Assembly: GCF_001677275.1 (NCBI RefSeq)
Contig: NZ_CP016179.1
Span: 248,001-312,000 of the forward strand
Direction: 5' to 3'
DNA length: 64,000 nucleotides
From: Vibrio breoganii
GTDB taxonomy: Bacteria > Pseudomonadota > Gammaproteobacteria > Enterobacterales > Vibrionaceae
Shown: one piece after another, positions 41,471-50,783 of the stretch
Position numbering within the stretch: the stretch's first letter is position 1
How the letters are laid out: every line of letters starts with the position of its first letter
Translations under genes and position numbers: made by a program
Notes under the pieces: generated by a model
Database searches by the model: none
What the model saw: the letters and a program-made list of their open reading frames with translations, nothing else
Told to the model about the DNA's origin: nothing

Positions 41471-41549
41471 ATGGTCTACATTGCGACCCAAATAAACCCT
41501 TAAATGGTCTACATTGTAAATCACGAGAACAGGGAAATGGTCTACATTG
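41471..41549. repeat. Three 13-bp direct repeats at exact 33-bp spacing
   Basis: ATGGTCTACATTG at 41471-41483, 41504-41516 and 41537-41549. The 33-bp period is three helical turns, so all copies face the same side of the DNA. Spacers differ. The surrounding 340 bp is AT-rich and non-coding. Iteron-like operator or replication/partition site; the repeat was not seen elsewhere in the window. Confidence 0.7.
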
Positions 41550-41665
41550 TGAGATAACACGCAAAAATGAGTGATCTAAATCACATGTAATTTACGAAGC
41601 CAGCAACCGCATAAGGTGACTTAGGTCTACTTTTATGGCTTTGATGCGTGTTAGGTCACGCTAAT

Positions 41666-42391
41666 TTAAGCGTTGACATGAAGAAGGCGAGAGTGGCTGT
41701 CTCTGATGTTTTTGTGGATTCTCTTAGCCAGTTCCTTATTTGATTGCAATTTCAAATCTCTTTTTTCTTCTTGGCTAATAAATAAAACGTTCTTGTTATT
41801 TACTCTCGCAAATAACGAATACAAGTCTTTATCTGTAATTTCATTATTATACTGAGCTTTTAGATTATGAAACGTATTGATTATTCCGTAGTAATTTAAA
41901 TCCGAAACAGTATATATTCCAATTGAATGAAGTCTCACTGCAAGCCTACGCATAATAGAGCCTTTTTGTATTAGCTTTTCGCTTCCGTGTAGTGACCTTG
42001 TAAGTAAGCAGGCAAATATATCCATCGCCATCTGCGTAGCAGTTTCTAAATCTGGAGTACCAATGTCGTAGAACAGTGTGTCTCCACCAGCTTGTAGTTC
42101 TGAGAATGCGCTCATTACATCGGTAGTGAATTTATTGAGACGGCAGTTTGGGTTATTGCACTTGCAAATAAGGGCAAAGAACAGCGTGTTCATCTGTGAT
42201 CTAACAATGCAAAGACCGTCAACACTAAGGCTGATATAGCGGCCGAAGATTTGTTTGGTGGTCACAGTGTGATTTGGAAGTCGTTTCTCTAATGTGTTTC
42301 TTAGTTCATAGATGACTGGGTTTAGATTAACAACAGCGCTCATAGCTCTCGATATGTTCGTTGAAAGAAGACCCGTACATTTTTCATCCAT
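41666..42391 (-). CDS. TfoX/Sxy-family competence regulator 2
   Basis: 241 residues (or 225 from ATG 42343, which has GAGAG nearby). IFGRYISLSVDGLCIV (about 48-63) matches the N-terminal box of E. coli Sxy (LFGSYSLTVDD-VFAMV). The C-terminal part IMRRLAVRLHSIGIYTVSDLNYYGIINTFHNLKA and YSLFARVNNKNVLFISQEEKRDL follows the Sxy C-terminal domain. More diverged than the first copy, with an inserted cysteine cluster (ICKCNNPNC). Probably a CRP co-activator or a partner of the first copy. Confidence 0.65.
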   Translation of the reverse strand: MDEKCTGLLSTNISRAMSAVVNLNPVIYELRNTLEKRLPNHTVTTKQIFGRYISLSVDGLCIVRSQMNTLFFALICKCNNPNCRLNKFTTDVMSAFSELQAGGDTLFYDIGTPDLETATQMAMDIFACLLTRSLHGSEKLIQKGSIMRRLAVRLHSIGIYTVSDLNYYGIINTFHNLKAQYNNEITDKDLYSLFARVNNKNVLFISQEEKRDLKLQSNKELAKRIHKNIRDSHSRLLHVNA

Positions 42392-42584
42392 AATCGTTTT
42401 GGTGGGGTGTTGAGGGGAATTTTACCGAGCTAGTTCAATGTTTTGAGTTTGGGCGACCGATATGCGTTAGTGCCTTTTTCATTGGTCAGAGATTGTGTTG
42501 TTTTGGAGTTGGCTTGGCGTAACGGAGGCATGCGCTCAATGGTTGAGTGTAGTAACTACGGCGTAAAGCCGATAAGGAAGCTTA

Positions 42585-44135
42585 ATGACACAATTAACAT
42601 TATTTGGTTTTGGAGATATTGAAGAACCATGTCTACTAGATGGGTTTGATAAGAGATCGATAGCTCAGGCTGATAAGTTCCTCGATCGAAAAGATAGCAC
42701 AGAAGGGTATCTTTCTGGTGTTTTTGGCTCGGTATGTACTCAGCCGTACGTTGATCTTGATTGGACTATGTCTACGATACGTTGGGATTCACGAGTCATC
42801 TATGGGTACAAAGAACGCGATTTAGACGTTGGTACGTTTAAGATTGTAGGTCATGATTTTGAATTGTTGGATTACAGGGATTCATTATTCCTGACGCTCA
42901 AGAAGCCCAATGGAAAACGCGTATTCCTTCTTCCGGCTATTGATAGAGACAGTGCATTGCGTCTCTTCTATCGACTCGATAGGAGGCTCGATAATCCGTT
43001 TACGAGATCTATGACGATTCTGGATGGGTTCCATCAGTATGCTTGGAAAGATGTGATATCTGAAAAGCCTACAGGTGGTGTTATTCATCTTAAAAACGGT
43101 TCTAACGATAAGTTGTATTTAGAGGAGGAGTTGTTTGTTAAGTCTCATAGCTCACGAGTTGGTGATTTCACACTGTACCTAGCAGACTCATTAGAGGCTG
43201 GCGTTGCAACATACGATGTATATGCCTCATATAATAAGTTAAGTACGGGTTTCTGGGTTTGTAGAATTGACCCTCATACAGTGCCGCTTAAGTACAGGAT
43301 TTCACCTGTAGCTGAATCTTTGCCTGTAGGTATGGGTGATGTAGAGCAGCAAGCTAAGGCAGTTAGAAAAGTGTCAATCACTAAGTCGTCTTTACCTGAT
43401 GGTGTAGTGGAGGAGCTAAAACTGCTAACAATTGAGGGGAACGCAATCGTATTGCCCACTCAGCAGTTGGTGCATTATGCCAAGATACGTCAGGTGCTAA
43501 TTAAGGCCGGTGGCAAATACTCGCGAGGAAAATTTATCATTAGTGGTAAAACTCCGAGTGAGGTGCTGAGCGGTCTGTTAGGTGGTGTAGTCGTTAAGAG
43601 TAAGGCAAAAGAGATGGCTTTCTTTGCGACTAAAGATGAGGCGGCTCGTCGTGTTGTTGACGCTGTTCGAGTGAGGCTTGATCTGGATTCATCCAGTTTA
43701 ATCCTAGAGCCGAGCGCTGGCCATGGTGCTATAGCAGATGTTGTTCGTTCGCTAGGTTTACCGGTCATTACCAATGAAATATGGGAAGATAATAGAAGAA
43801 TCTTGGAGGCAAAGGGTTATCATCCTTATGCTTTCGATTTTCTTGATACTTCACTTGGTTCATTTGGTGTTGATAGGCCAATGACTGCAATAATGCTGAA
43901 CCCGCCTTGGGGTAAGTTCGTAGAGTTGCAGCATGTCTATCATGCTTATTCGTTGTTGGATGAAAGTGGGGTGTTGTCTGCGTTAATTGCGCCGTCATAT
44001 CTGACTAGTTTAACGGCAAAAGCGAAGGCGTTTAGAGAGTGGTTGAAGTCTGTTGATGCAGATGAATCTGAGGTGAGTTCAGGCTCATTTGAAGGTACAT
44101 CGGTCTCAGGTGTTCACTTAGTTATAACCAAGTAA
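42585..44135 (+). CDS. N6-adenine DNA methyltransferase-like protein
   Basis: 516 residues. The C-terminal 150 residues hold methyltransferase motif I LEPSAGHGAIA (374-384) and the catalytic motif NPPW (439-442), typical of class I N6-adenine enzymes. The section before it (about 290-340, LIKAGGKYSRGKFIISGKTPSEVLSGLLGG) matches a domain often fused to plasmid and phage DNA methylases. The N-terminal 280 residues are not recognised and may bind DNA. No restriction partner is nearby, so it is an orphan methylase. Single gene. Confidence 0.8.
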   Translation: MTQLTLFGFGDIEEPCLLDGFDKRSIAQADKFLDRKDSTEGYLSGVFGSVCTQPYVDLDWTMSTIRWDSRVIYGYKERDLDVGTFKIVGHDFELLDYRDSLFLTLKKPNGKRVFLLPAIDRDSALRLFYRLDRRLDNPFTRSMTILDGFHQYAWKDVISEKPTGGVIHLKNGSNDKLYLEEELFVKSHSSRVGDFTLYLADSLEAGVATYDVYASYNKLSTGFWVCRIDPHTVPLKYRISPVAESLPVGMGDVEQQAKAVRKVSITKSSLPDGVVEELKLLTIEGNAIVLPTQQLVHYAKIRQVLIKAGGKYSRGKFIISGKTPSEVLSGLLGGVVVKSKAKEMAFFATKDEAARRVVDAVRVRLDLDSSSLILEPSAGHGAIADVVRSLGLPVITNEIWEDNRRILEAKGYHPYAFDFLDTSLGSFGVDRPMTAIMLNPPWGKFVELQHVYHAYSLLDESGVLSALIAPSYLTSLTAKAKAFREWLKSVDADESEVSSGSFEGTSVSGVHLVITK

Positions 44136-44188
44136 GTTAGTTTTTGAAGGTCGCTTTCCCACTTGTGGGGAGGTGGCCTTTTCATTTT

Positions 44189-44204
44189 TGGAAGACGTTA
44201 CGCA
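44189..44204 (+). promoter_or_regulatory. CRP-S-like site 13
   Basis: TGGAA-GACGTT-ACGCA followed by AAAA. A good -10 TATAGT/TATATA (44241-44248) starts 44.5-46.5 bp from the centre. It is 92 bp before the start at 44281. Confidence 0.6.
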
Positions 44205-44280
44205 AAAATCGACCTTGATGTATAGATTTTTACACTGGCTTATATAGTGCGCTCATTGATTTTATTGAGTGAGAGTTGTT

Positions 44281-45042
44281 GTGGAAAATAATGATGCGCC
44301 CTTTCCTGGTATGCCGAAATCCGGTTATATCAATGAGTCACTGTCGCAGGGATTAGCAAAAAGATTTATTAAAAACGTTAAAACACATAACGAGCGTCAA
44401 CGTACCCCACAAAGTAGTAAGGCCATTATGCGCCTATGTGACCAGTTGATGGCTGGTATACCAGTAAAGAAACGAATTACTCATTTTGAGCGGATGTGTG
44501 CAGAGTACATGAAAGCCCGCTACGTCCTACCTTTTGTTTTATCTCGCAGGGCCGGTTTTGCATTGATTCTTGATCACACTCGTGTCACGCATAGGTCAGT
44601 GGAAATGGACAATCTGACGGTTGAGATGCTCATGATTAACTACGAAGAAAGGTTTATCTATTCATCAAAAGAAGCGAAGAGAGACGCGAGTTTTGTTGAG
44701 ATGGGTAAAATGTTGAATGTCGAGTTTCACGCTATTCACGTTCTGGCTCGTTACATACAGCGAATGCAGTCGCTCGATATTACAGATGCTATCCGCTTTT
44801 TTTATGGTGCCATTATTGAAAATAAGAATGAGATCTTTCGGTCAGCTGAGATGCCTTTGAATATTCCGATCTCCGATGACGTTGGTGGGATGCTGCTGGG
44901 ATCTGTTAGGCATGATTCCCCAGAACGCACTACGTTTGTTGCTAAGACCTACATCTCTGAGGCGCAAATTACAGACGCAAATTACGAATATTGTGTCAGC
45001 CGATTCAGTGAAGAGACTGAGTGTGACTCAGTTAAAGTTTGA
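44281..45042 (+). CDS. Hypothetical protein
   Basis: 253 residues from GTG 44281 with GAGAG 6 nt upstream (GTG 44269 would add four residues and lacks a site). Basic N-terminal half, helical, soluble, no recognised domain. Single gene under CRP-S-like site 13. Confidence 0.6.
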   Translation: MENNDAPFPGMPKSGYINESLSQGLAKRFIKNVKTHNERQRTPQSSKAIMRLCDQLMAGIPVKKRITHFERMCAEYMKARYVLPFVLSRRAGFALILDHTRVTHRSVEMDNLTVEMLMINYEERFIYSSKEAKRDASFVEMGKMLNVEFHAIHVLARYIQRMQSLDITDAIRFFYGAIIENKNEIFRSAEMPLNIPISDDVGGMLLGSVRHDSPERTTFVAKTYISEAQITDANYEYCVSRFSEETECDSVKV

Positions 45043-45067
45043 CTGACACACGAGCGTCAATTTAGTG

Positions 45068-45424
45068 TTAGAAACTGGTGAATGGATTCTCTAGAAATAG
45101 AGTTTCATCATTATGACGCAACAGCGAGACCTTCAGGATCCACTCATCTCGCAGCCCTCGTGCGGCAGCAGTGTCTGGCATAGTCTGGTTGCAGTAATCA
45201 CTCACAAGATCGACAAGATCTTTCGTTATAATGAAAGAATCGGCCAGCCACTGCCAACGGCTTTCGGGCTTCAAGACAATGTATGTGCCGACTGCAAAGC
45301 CGTCAGGCTGAGGTGTGACCTGAATTTTTTTGAAGTCGCATAACAAATTGCTGTCGATTACAGCCTTATGCAGTGAGTCGTCGTAAAGTGCATTGTTCTC
45401 AGCCACAATTTCTAATGAGTTCAC
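45068..45424 (-). CDS. Hypothetical protein
   Basis: 118 residues, soluble, mixed alpha/beta, no recognised domain. Convergent with the gene ending at 45042. The 327 bp upstream (45425-45751) holds no gene I can support; it contains only short frames and the terminator at 45715. Confidence 0.55.
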   Translation of the reverse strand: MNSLEIVAENNALYDDSLHKAVIDSNLLCDFKKIQVTPQPDGFAVGTYIVLKPESRWQWLADSFIITKDLVDLVSDYCNQTMPDTAAARGLRDEWILKVSLLRHNDETLFLENPFTSF

Positions 45425-45714
45425 AATTTTGCCTGTCTTTGCTTTTCGAGTTGTTACTTAGAATCTGGCGGCGCGGCGAGAATAACAAATCGGCCCCCTA
45501 TTTTTGTGACGTGTCCTGTTTTTTTCTGATCGGCCTTTTGTAGTTAAGAGACGCTCGAAGCATTGATGGTGTCTTTGAGTGCGGGAGAATGTGCCACGAC
45601 TGCGTGTTTGCGATTTGATGTCGCAGGAATTGGCGGATACTTGCGTTCTTTGTCGCTTGTTGGTAGCCAAAAGAAGTGATCAGACTAAGTTATGCATTGA
45701 TGAACGCTGGTAAC

Positions 45715-45746
45715 AAAAAGCCCACATCCGAGGAGGATAGTGGGCT
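45715..45746 (-). terminator. Intrinsic terminator (minus strand)
   Basis: AGCCCAC-ATCC pairs with GGAT-a-GTGGGCT (bulge), with a T-run on the minus strand, directly after the membrane protein gene ending at 45752. Confidence 0.75.
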
Positions 45747-45751
45747 CTGTT

Positions 45752-45955
45752 TTAGTAGTGTCTATTTGCCATGTTTCGCTCGACAAATAGCGTCTTCATT
45801 GCTGATAGATAGAATCCACCAGCACTGAACAAGATAGGGCCTATATACATTCCAGGATCGTCACTTCTATGTTCAGTGATGATGAATGTAATAGTGGCCA
45901 ATGCTGCGATGATGGTGAATATCACGCAAATGCGAAGTTTTACTTTGTCTGACAT
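45752..45955 (-). CDS. Small two-pass membrane protein
   Basis: 67 residues from the ATG at 45955 (GGAG 9 nt upstream). Two hydrophobic segments: about 6-27 and 38-52. No recognised family. Single gene with its own terminator. Confidence 0.6.
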   Translation of the reverse strand: MSDKVKLRICVIFTIIAALATITFIITEHRSDDPGMYIGPILFSAGGFYLSAMKTLFVERNMANRHY

Positions 45956-46051
45956 ATTCCTGATCTCCAATTATGGATTTGAATGAACCGATTATTCGGT
46001 AGTTCGAGGGTTAGTAGTCAAAGTAAATCTTCTGAATGCATGAGTTGGTGT

Positions 46052-46351
46052 TCAAACCTGGGTGACTGGATCAATCTCCAGTTTGTGATAGCACGCCTCA
46101 TCTTCTGTAAAGAACCCGATCCCTTTAACTAGATACGTCCCTTCTGAAATTGGGTGGTCGAGCGGCAAGAAATTCCACCAATCAGCAACGCCGCACATTT
46201 CGATGTCATTTCGGACGGCAAGATTAAAGCCATTTTCAATTACTTCTCTTAATTCATTCACTTCTCGTTCTTGTAGTGATGTTACGGCAATACTGTCGCT
46301 AAGACCGATTGTGATTTGAATTTCAAACTCGGAGTACATCTGCATGGTCAA
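46052..46351 (-). CDS. Hypothetical protein
   Basis: 99 residues, acidic, no recognised domain. Its start overlaps the end of the next upstream gene by 4 nt, so it is coupled to it. Confidence 0.55.
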   Translation of the reverse strand: MTMQMYSEFEIQITIGLSDSIAVTSLQEREVNELREVIENGFNLAVRNDIEMCGVADWWNFLPLDHPISEGTYLVKGIGFFTEDEACYHKLEIDPVTQV

Positions 46352-47187
46352 ACCCTCTTTTTGATTAGATAGTCGATTGTTTCAATTAAGTCGGTGTGAA
46401 TTGTTTGTGTTAATTCTTTGTCCCGAACAACGTCCATGTCATCAAGCATTGAGTGAGCTTTGTTAAAGACGTGTTTTTGAATAACCCTGCACAGCGGTAC
46501 CTGAAGGTGGCTATTACGCTTCATGAAAGAACGGAAAATTGCGTGAGTTCCTGAAAGAAAATGGCCTAGTGCAATGGCGTGTTGATTATCTTGGTTGGCA
46601 AACACATTGGAGTTGCCAGGTAATGTGCTAAACGAGAACACAAAGGGCGCGTCGGCTGGTAATCTCGCTCCGATCTTCTCTAATGCTGTGATGTCACAGC
46701 GGAGCGGGTGAGACGTAAGGATGCTGTCGTCTGCGTGATAGCTCGCAGAGCGGTAACTGGCGAGTAGAGTCCGTTCTAGTTGCTGGTGGCTTATATTCGG
46801 TCTTGTATCACGATAGTGTTCAAGAAGCAGGGCTAGGGTACCCGGTTTTTCTTCTGCGCAAATGAAGGCAAAAGATTCCGCCCAATAGGTGTTGCCACTG
46901 GCGTGCGTTCTAAATTCCCAGTTAAGGATGCCTAGCTCGATAATAAGCTCAACCCAAGTTTGGGTTTCCATGTGGTGCAAGGCACCTAAGATGCATTGAG
47001 AGCGAATACGAGAAGGCCGTTTCTTAGAGACCTTTGTAATGTAAGCGGCTGCGAGCAGAGGGCGCTTTATGGCATGTGTATTGGCTACGATAGGGCCGAT
47101 AATATCGAGCTGTCTAATAGAGGCATTCGCCGCTAGTTCAGCACCAACCTCATCTTTGTAGTCGGTAATGTAGTCAATATTAGCCAT
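46348..47187 (-). CDS. Hypothetical protein
   Basis: 279 residues, mostly helical (possibly HEAT-like spacing of helices), soluble, no recognised domain. Lies 19 bp downstream of the ExoI-like gene on the same strand and overlaps the next gene by 4 nt, making a three-gene operon. Confidence 0.6.
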   Translation of the reverse strand: MANIDYITDYKDEVGAELAANASIRQLDIIGPIVANTHAIKRPLLAAAYITKVSKKRPSRIRSQCILGALHHMETQTWVELIIELGILNWEFRTHASGNTYWAESFAFICAEEKPGTLALLLEHYRDTRPNISHQQLERTLLASYRSASYHADDSILTSHPLRCDITALEKIGARLPADAPFVFSFSTLPGNSNVFANQDNQHAIALGHFLSGTHAIFRSFMKRNSHLQVPLCRVIQKHVFNKAHSMLDDMDVVRDKELTQTIHTDLIETIDYLIKKRV

Positions 47188-47206
47188 TTGAAAAGCGCCT
47201 TATTGT

Positions 47207-48616
47207 TTAAAGTTCTGCGTAGAACGCTTTATTGCGCTCATGTAGTGCTTTGACTTTGAGTAGGGTGCGTTTGACGCTACTTAGCCGATTAGAGCTCTCG
47301 ATGTTATTTAGCTTTTGCTCTGTTTCCGTCAGGTGTTCGGATGGCGAGAATACTCTGGCTAAGTGTTTTTTCAGGATTGCTCTGTCAGCCTCGGAAATGG
47401 TTTTGGCATCGAGTTCTGGTCTCTGTAAGTAGTTCTGGCAAAGTGCTAATTCGATCACTCGACTGTCACTGCCATCCACTGATGTGCCAAGATTTTCAGT
47501 TGTGAACTCACTGCTCTCCATTTTGAAGAGTTGGCGGCGAAGTGATTCCTCCTCTCTGCTAAAGAAGTCATATATACGCTCATTGAGAGAGAGGTCTTCT
47601 AGCTTCTTGAAGCCATTCTCACGCTCGTGTTGTGTTGCTAGTGCCTTGAGTTTGTCCATCTCTTGTTGGGCGACATGGTAGTGTTGCTCAGAGGCTTTGG
47701 CGTCTAAGTCGAATCGTTTAAAGCAAGCGTGGGCGTATTGGTCAGCCGCGCGTAACATTGGTAGCTTGTTTGGGTAAAGCCTGATCAGGTCTTTTTCTGT
47801 TACTTCGCTGGGATTCTTTGCAAGGTCAATTGCGTAAATCACGTTCTTGGTGACGAGGATTGGCAAGATGCATTTTGTATAGCGTTTATTAACGGAGTGG
47901 AACATGGCGCTATAGAATACAGCGCACCCCATTTCTGCCGTTTCCACGACGCGAAACTTATCCCAGTTAAGAACGAAGTCGAAAAGATCGGGAGCGCGTT
48001 GCTTGATGATTTTGGCAAGTTCTAGGGTCGCAAATATATCGGCCATTGCGGCGTGGGCGTTGGTCAATTCAATGCCGTTAGCAGAGCACATTGATTCCAG
48101 CTTCATGCATGGCTTAATGCCATCTTCCTTTAGCTTGAAATTTAAAATGCCAGGTCGATAGGTGTAACACATGCGAACTAGTTGAAGTACATCAAGTGTA
48201 GAGTTCAGGGCGAAGCGCTCGTGCTCGAATACACTGATGTTATTTCGATAAAATAGGTGGCGAATGGACGTGTTATCAAAGGCAATATTATTATAACCCG
48301 CTAGCACAGCCCCTTTACCTAACGCGCTTTTGACCTTTTCCGCAAGTTGACGCTCTGTAATGCCTTTTTGCATTTGGTCGTCGACATCAATCTTGGTAAC
48401 TTCGTAAGCTTCAACCGCCGGTATGATGTCAGCGCGTGGTACCACTAGTTCTTCGATTCTTGTCCGCTCTTCTAGGTTCATGTCACATGAGATCGCACCG
48501 AATTCGGTGATTTGTGAATGAGCATGCTCAAGTCCAGATGTTTCAACGTCATACATAAATAGAGAAGAAAAAGACTTAGATGGAAACTCTGGTGTTGCAG
48601 ACAAAATAAACGGCAT
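47207..48616 (-). CDS. sbcB: Exonuclease I (SbcB)-like DEDDh exonuclease
   Basis: 469 residues against 475 for E. coli ExoI. DEDD residues: Asp23 and Glu25 in YDVETSG, Asp in GYNNIAFDN, and HAAMAD with the final His/Asp. Shared ExoI features include the IFYRN-like LFYRN, CYTYRPGILN, and LESMCSANGIELTNAHAAMADIFAT. It degrades ssDNA 3'-5' and interacts with SSB; with the RecA-like protein it forms a recombination set. First gene of a minus-strand operon, divergent from mltC. Confidence 0.88.
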   Translation of the reverse strand: MPFILSATPEFPSKSFSSLFMYDVETSGLEHAHSQITEFGAISCDMNLEERTRIEELVVPRADIIPAVEAYEVTKIDVDDQMQKGITERQLAEKVKSALGKGAVLAGYNNIAFDNTSIRHLFYRNNISVFEHERFALNSTLDVLQLVRMCYTYRPGILNFKLKEDGIKPCMKLESMCSANGIELTNAHAAMADIFATLELAKIIKQRAPDLFDFVLNWDKFRVVETAEMGCAVFYSAMFHSVNKRYTKCILPILVTKNVIYAIDLAKNPSEVTEKDLIRLYPNKLPMLRAADQYAHACFKRFDLDAKASEQHYHVAQQEMDKLKALATQHERENGFKKLEDLSLNERIYDFFSREEESLRRQLFKMESSEFTTENLGTSVDGSDSRVIELALCQNYLQRPELDAKTISEADRAILKKHLARVFSPSEHLTETEQKLNNIESSNRLSSVKRTLLKVKALHERNKAFYAEL

Positions 48617-48764
48617 GTATCCCTCGATAACGAATTAGCACGTTCGGTGTATGTGTCGTCGGAAGGGCAAAATATGATGTCGCGTTTTAAAAGCGTGCAG
48701 ACAGCAACGAGGGTGTATCTAGCGTCCGTATTCCAAAGATTGTTTGGAGTTTTTGGGATTTGCC

Positions 48765-49919
48765 GTGAAAGTTGCGATATGGGTGTTGTTAGTGACTGTT
48801 GTCCTTGCTGGGTGCAGTCGAGAGTTTATTGAGGAGCATGTTGGGGTTCGTTATACGCTGACAAATAAGGCTGCAATGAACAATTTGGCACCACTGCCAG
48901 GCAAGTTTGAGCTCCGGAAGGATGATCAAGGTACCGAAGATATTATCTTTGTTGAGGGTTTAGGTGAGCAATGGCGACCAAGGGATCTCGGTCCTGATGC
49001 TCCGCACCATTTCATAAAGTACACAAACAACTATCACTCAAAAAGTGATGTTAATTTTCAGACGGAAATGATCAAGGTTTCCACTATCCATCGAAGCTTT
49101 CCTCGGGCGGCTTTACGTGATGCCATAATCACCACTCTTCTAACACCGGCTAATCCTGATGTGGTTGAATATTTTGATGAGAGCGCGATTGAGTTAGGTG
49201 GTGAACCTTTCCTGTACGGTCGGGTTCGTGATCATGAGGGCAATAAGTTGCGTTGGGAATGGCGAACTAGGCAGTATGCCGACTATTTGATTGAGCGCTA
49301 TATGAAAACTGAAATAGTAGATTTTCATACCGCTCACTATGTGGAGTTTCCGTTTCGATATGATGGGCAAGTATTCTTGAGTGGAAAAGACTACAAGTAC
49401 GCCGATTTGGTAAGGAAAGCGGCCAAGGAGCATCAAATAAGTGAGGCTTTAATTTATGCCATTATTAAAACAGAGTCGTCGTTTAACCCGTATGCCGTTA
49501 GTTGGGCGGGCGCGTTTGGTTTGATGCAGGTGATCCCTTCAACTGCGGGTACCGATGTTTATAAGTTAATGAAAGGTAGGAGTCGTCCGCCAACGAAACG
49601 TGAGTTGATGACCCCTGCAATAAATGTGGATGTGGGTACCTCATACCTCTGGCTACTTAAGAATCGTTATCTTGCAAAAATAGAAAATCCAATTGTTCGT
49701 CAGTACGCGATGATATCCGCATACAACGGCGGTACTGGTGGTGTGTTCAGGGCGTTTGGTCATAGAGGTCCAGCAAAAGCGATAGAGGTTATCAATAAGC
49801 ATACGCCTGAATCGGCCTATAAGGTTCTGAGAAATAAACACCCTAATGCTGAGGCGAGGGGTTACATTTATAAGGTGCTGAAGTACAAGAACGAGTTCAA
49901 GCAATCTTTGGACCGGTAG
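48765..49919 (+). CDS. mltC: MltC-like membrane-bound lytic transglycosylase
   Basis: 384 residues from GTG 48765, which starts a lipoprotein signal ending in LAGC (Cys17); TTG 48744 would add seven residues. N-terminal MltC-type domain, then a C-terminal SLT domain with catalytic Glu (about 237) in KTESSFNPYAVSWAGAFGLMQVIPSTAG and YNGGTGGVFRAF. It cleaves glycan strands from the outer membrane side. Length matches MltC (about 360). Such enzymes help place envelope-spanning transfer machines. Confidence 0.9.
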   Translation: MKVAIWVLLVTVVLAGCSREFIEEHVGVRYTLTNKAAMNNLAPLPGKFELRKDDQGTEDIIFVEGLGEQWRPRDLGPDAPHHFIKYTNNYHSKSDVNFQTEMIKVSTIHRSFPRAALRDAIITTLLTPANPDVVEYFDESAIELGGEPFLYGRVRDHEGNKLRWEWRTRQYADYLIERYMKTEIVDFHTAHYVEFPFRYDGQVFLSGKDYKYADLVRKAAKEHQISEALIYAIIKTESSFNPYAVSWAGAFGLMQVIPSTAGTDVYKLMKGRSRPPTKRELMTPAINVDVGTSYLWLLKNRYLAKIENPIVRQYAMISAYNGGTGGVFRAFGHRGPAKAIEVINKHTPESAYKVLRNKHPNAEARGYIYKVLKYKNEFKQSLDR

Positions 49920-49991
49920 CTCGGTAGGGTGTCACTGAAAAACAAGAGCAGCAGGTGCATGATTAATTAATGTACTTGCTGTTCTTTGTTT

Positions 49992-50007
49992 TGCGGGATG
50001 CTACACA
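49992..50007 (+). promoter_or_regulatory. CRP-S-like site 14
   Basis: TGCGG-GATGCT-ACACA followed by AAAA. A -10 candidate TAAACT (50046-50051), preceded by TG, starts 46.5 bp from the centre. 99 bp before the gene at 50091. Confidence 0.5.
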
Positions 50008-50090
50008 AAATGATGTACAACGATTTGGTTGGGTCACCATTTCTGTAAACTCACCACGTATTTTAGTAATGGTGAAAAGTTAATAGTGTT

Positions 50091-50783
50091 ATGAACGGTC
50101 TAGGCAAGGTGATGTTAGGGGTCGCCGGTTGGCTATTATGTGCTACTGCTAGTGCGGAGACGATGGCGGGTGTATCCCATTATCTGGATGTGCTTAATGA
50201 GCGGCACTCGGTTATAGCGCATGAGACCATTACGTTGGATTACAGTCGGGATGGCTCGCAAGATCTCGTGCTATTTGCTACATACGTGAACTCAAATTCA
50301 GGTGATCTCGAGGAGCGCGTCGCTTTCTTCAGAGATTTTGACACGCATCGTCTGTTTGAGTTGGAGCATACCCTTTCACATCAAAACGATGAGGGGTTGT
50401 TTTATGAGTCCGTAGATGCTGAGACGGGTCTAATTGCGTTGTCCAGTAGACGCGAGAGCGGCCCTGAAGGTTATATGATTGTTCTTGATGGAGAGGTTAC
50501 GATAGCGCCGACACGTGCGGAGTTATGGCGACAGGTTCGTAAATCAATCAAGACTCGGGCAGTGTATTCTCTGAGTCAGTGGACTCAGCTGCAAGGGTTT
50601 AGGTGTGAACTGCAAGAGGTAATTCCCTTCTATGGTTACAAGCTTGCGAAGCGCCATGCTGAATTGAAAAGAAAATGGAATCGTTTGGTGGCGGACGAAC
50701 CGTTAAAAGCTGACGCTGTAATAAAAAAAGCAAAAGTGAATACGTGTGAATTCTACTGGCAGGTTGAGGATATGTTAACGTGA
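50091..50783 (+). CDS. Exported hypothetical protein
   Basis: 230 residues with a signal peptide (cleavage after ASA). Mature part mixed, with two cysteines near the C-terminus and no recognised domain. Translationally coupled (GTGA overlap) to the small membrane gene that follows. Confidence 0.6.
   Translation: MNGLGKVMLGVAGWLLCATASAETMAGVSHYLDVLNERHSVIAHETITLDYSRDGSQDLVLFATYVNSNSGDLEERVAFFRDFDTHRLFELEHTLSHQNDEGLFYESVDAETGLIALSSRRESGPEGYMIVLDGEVTIAPTRAELWRQVRKSIKTRAVYSLSQWTQLQGFRCELQEVIPFYGYKLAKRHAELKRKWNRLVADEPLKADAVIKKAKVNTCEFYWQVEDMLT

Noticed and set aside
41471..41549. CRISPR array
   Set aside because: Repeat unit only 13 bp, three copies, no cas genes; fits iteron-like repeats better.
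41376..41564. Minus-strand 62-codon frame with a repeated QCRPF motif
   Set aside because: The repeated peptide is just the 33-bp-spaced 13-bp repeat read in frame; composition and context do not support a gene.
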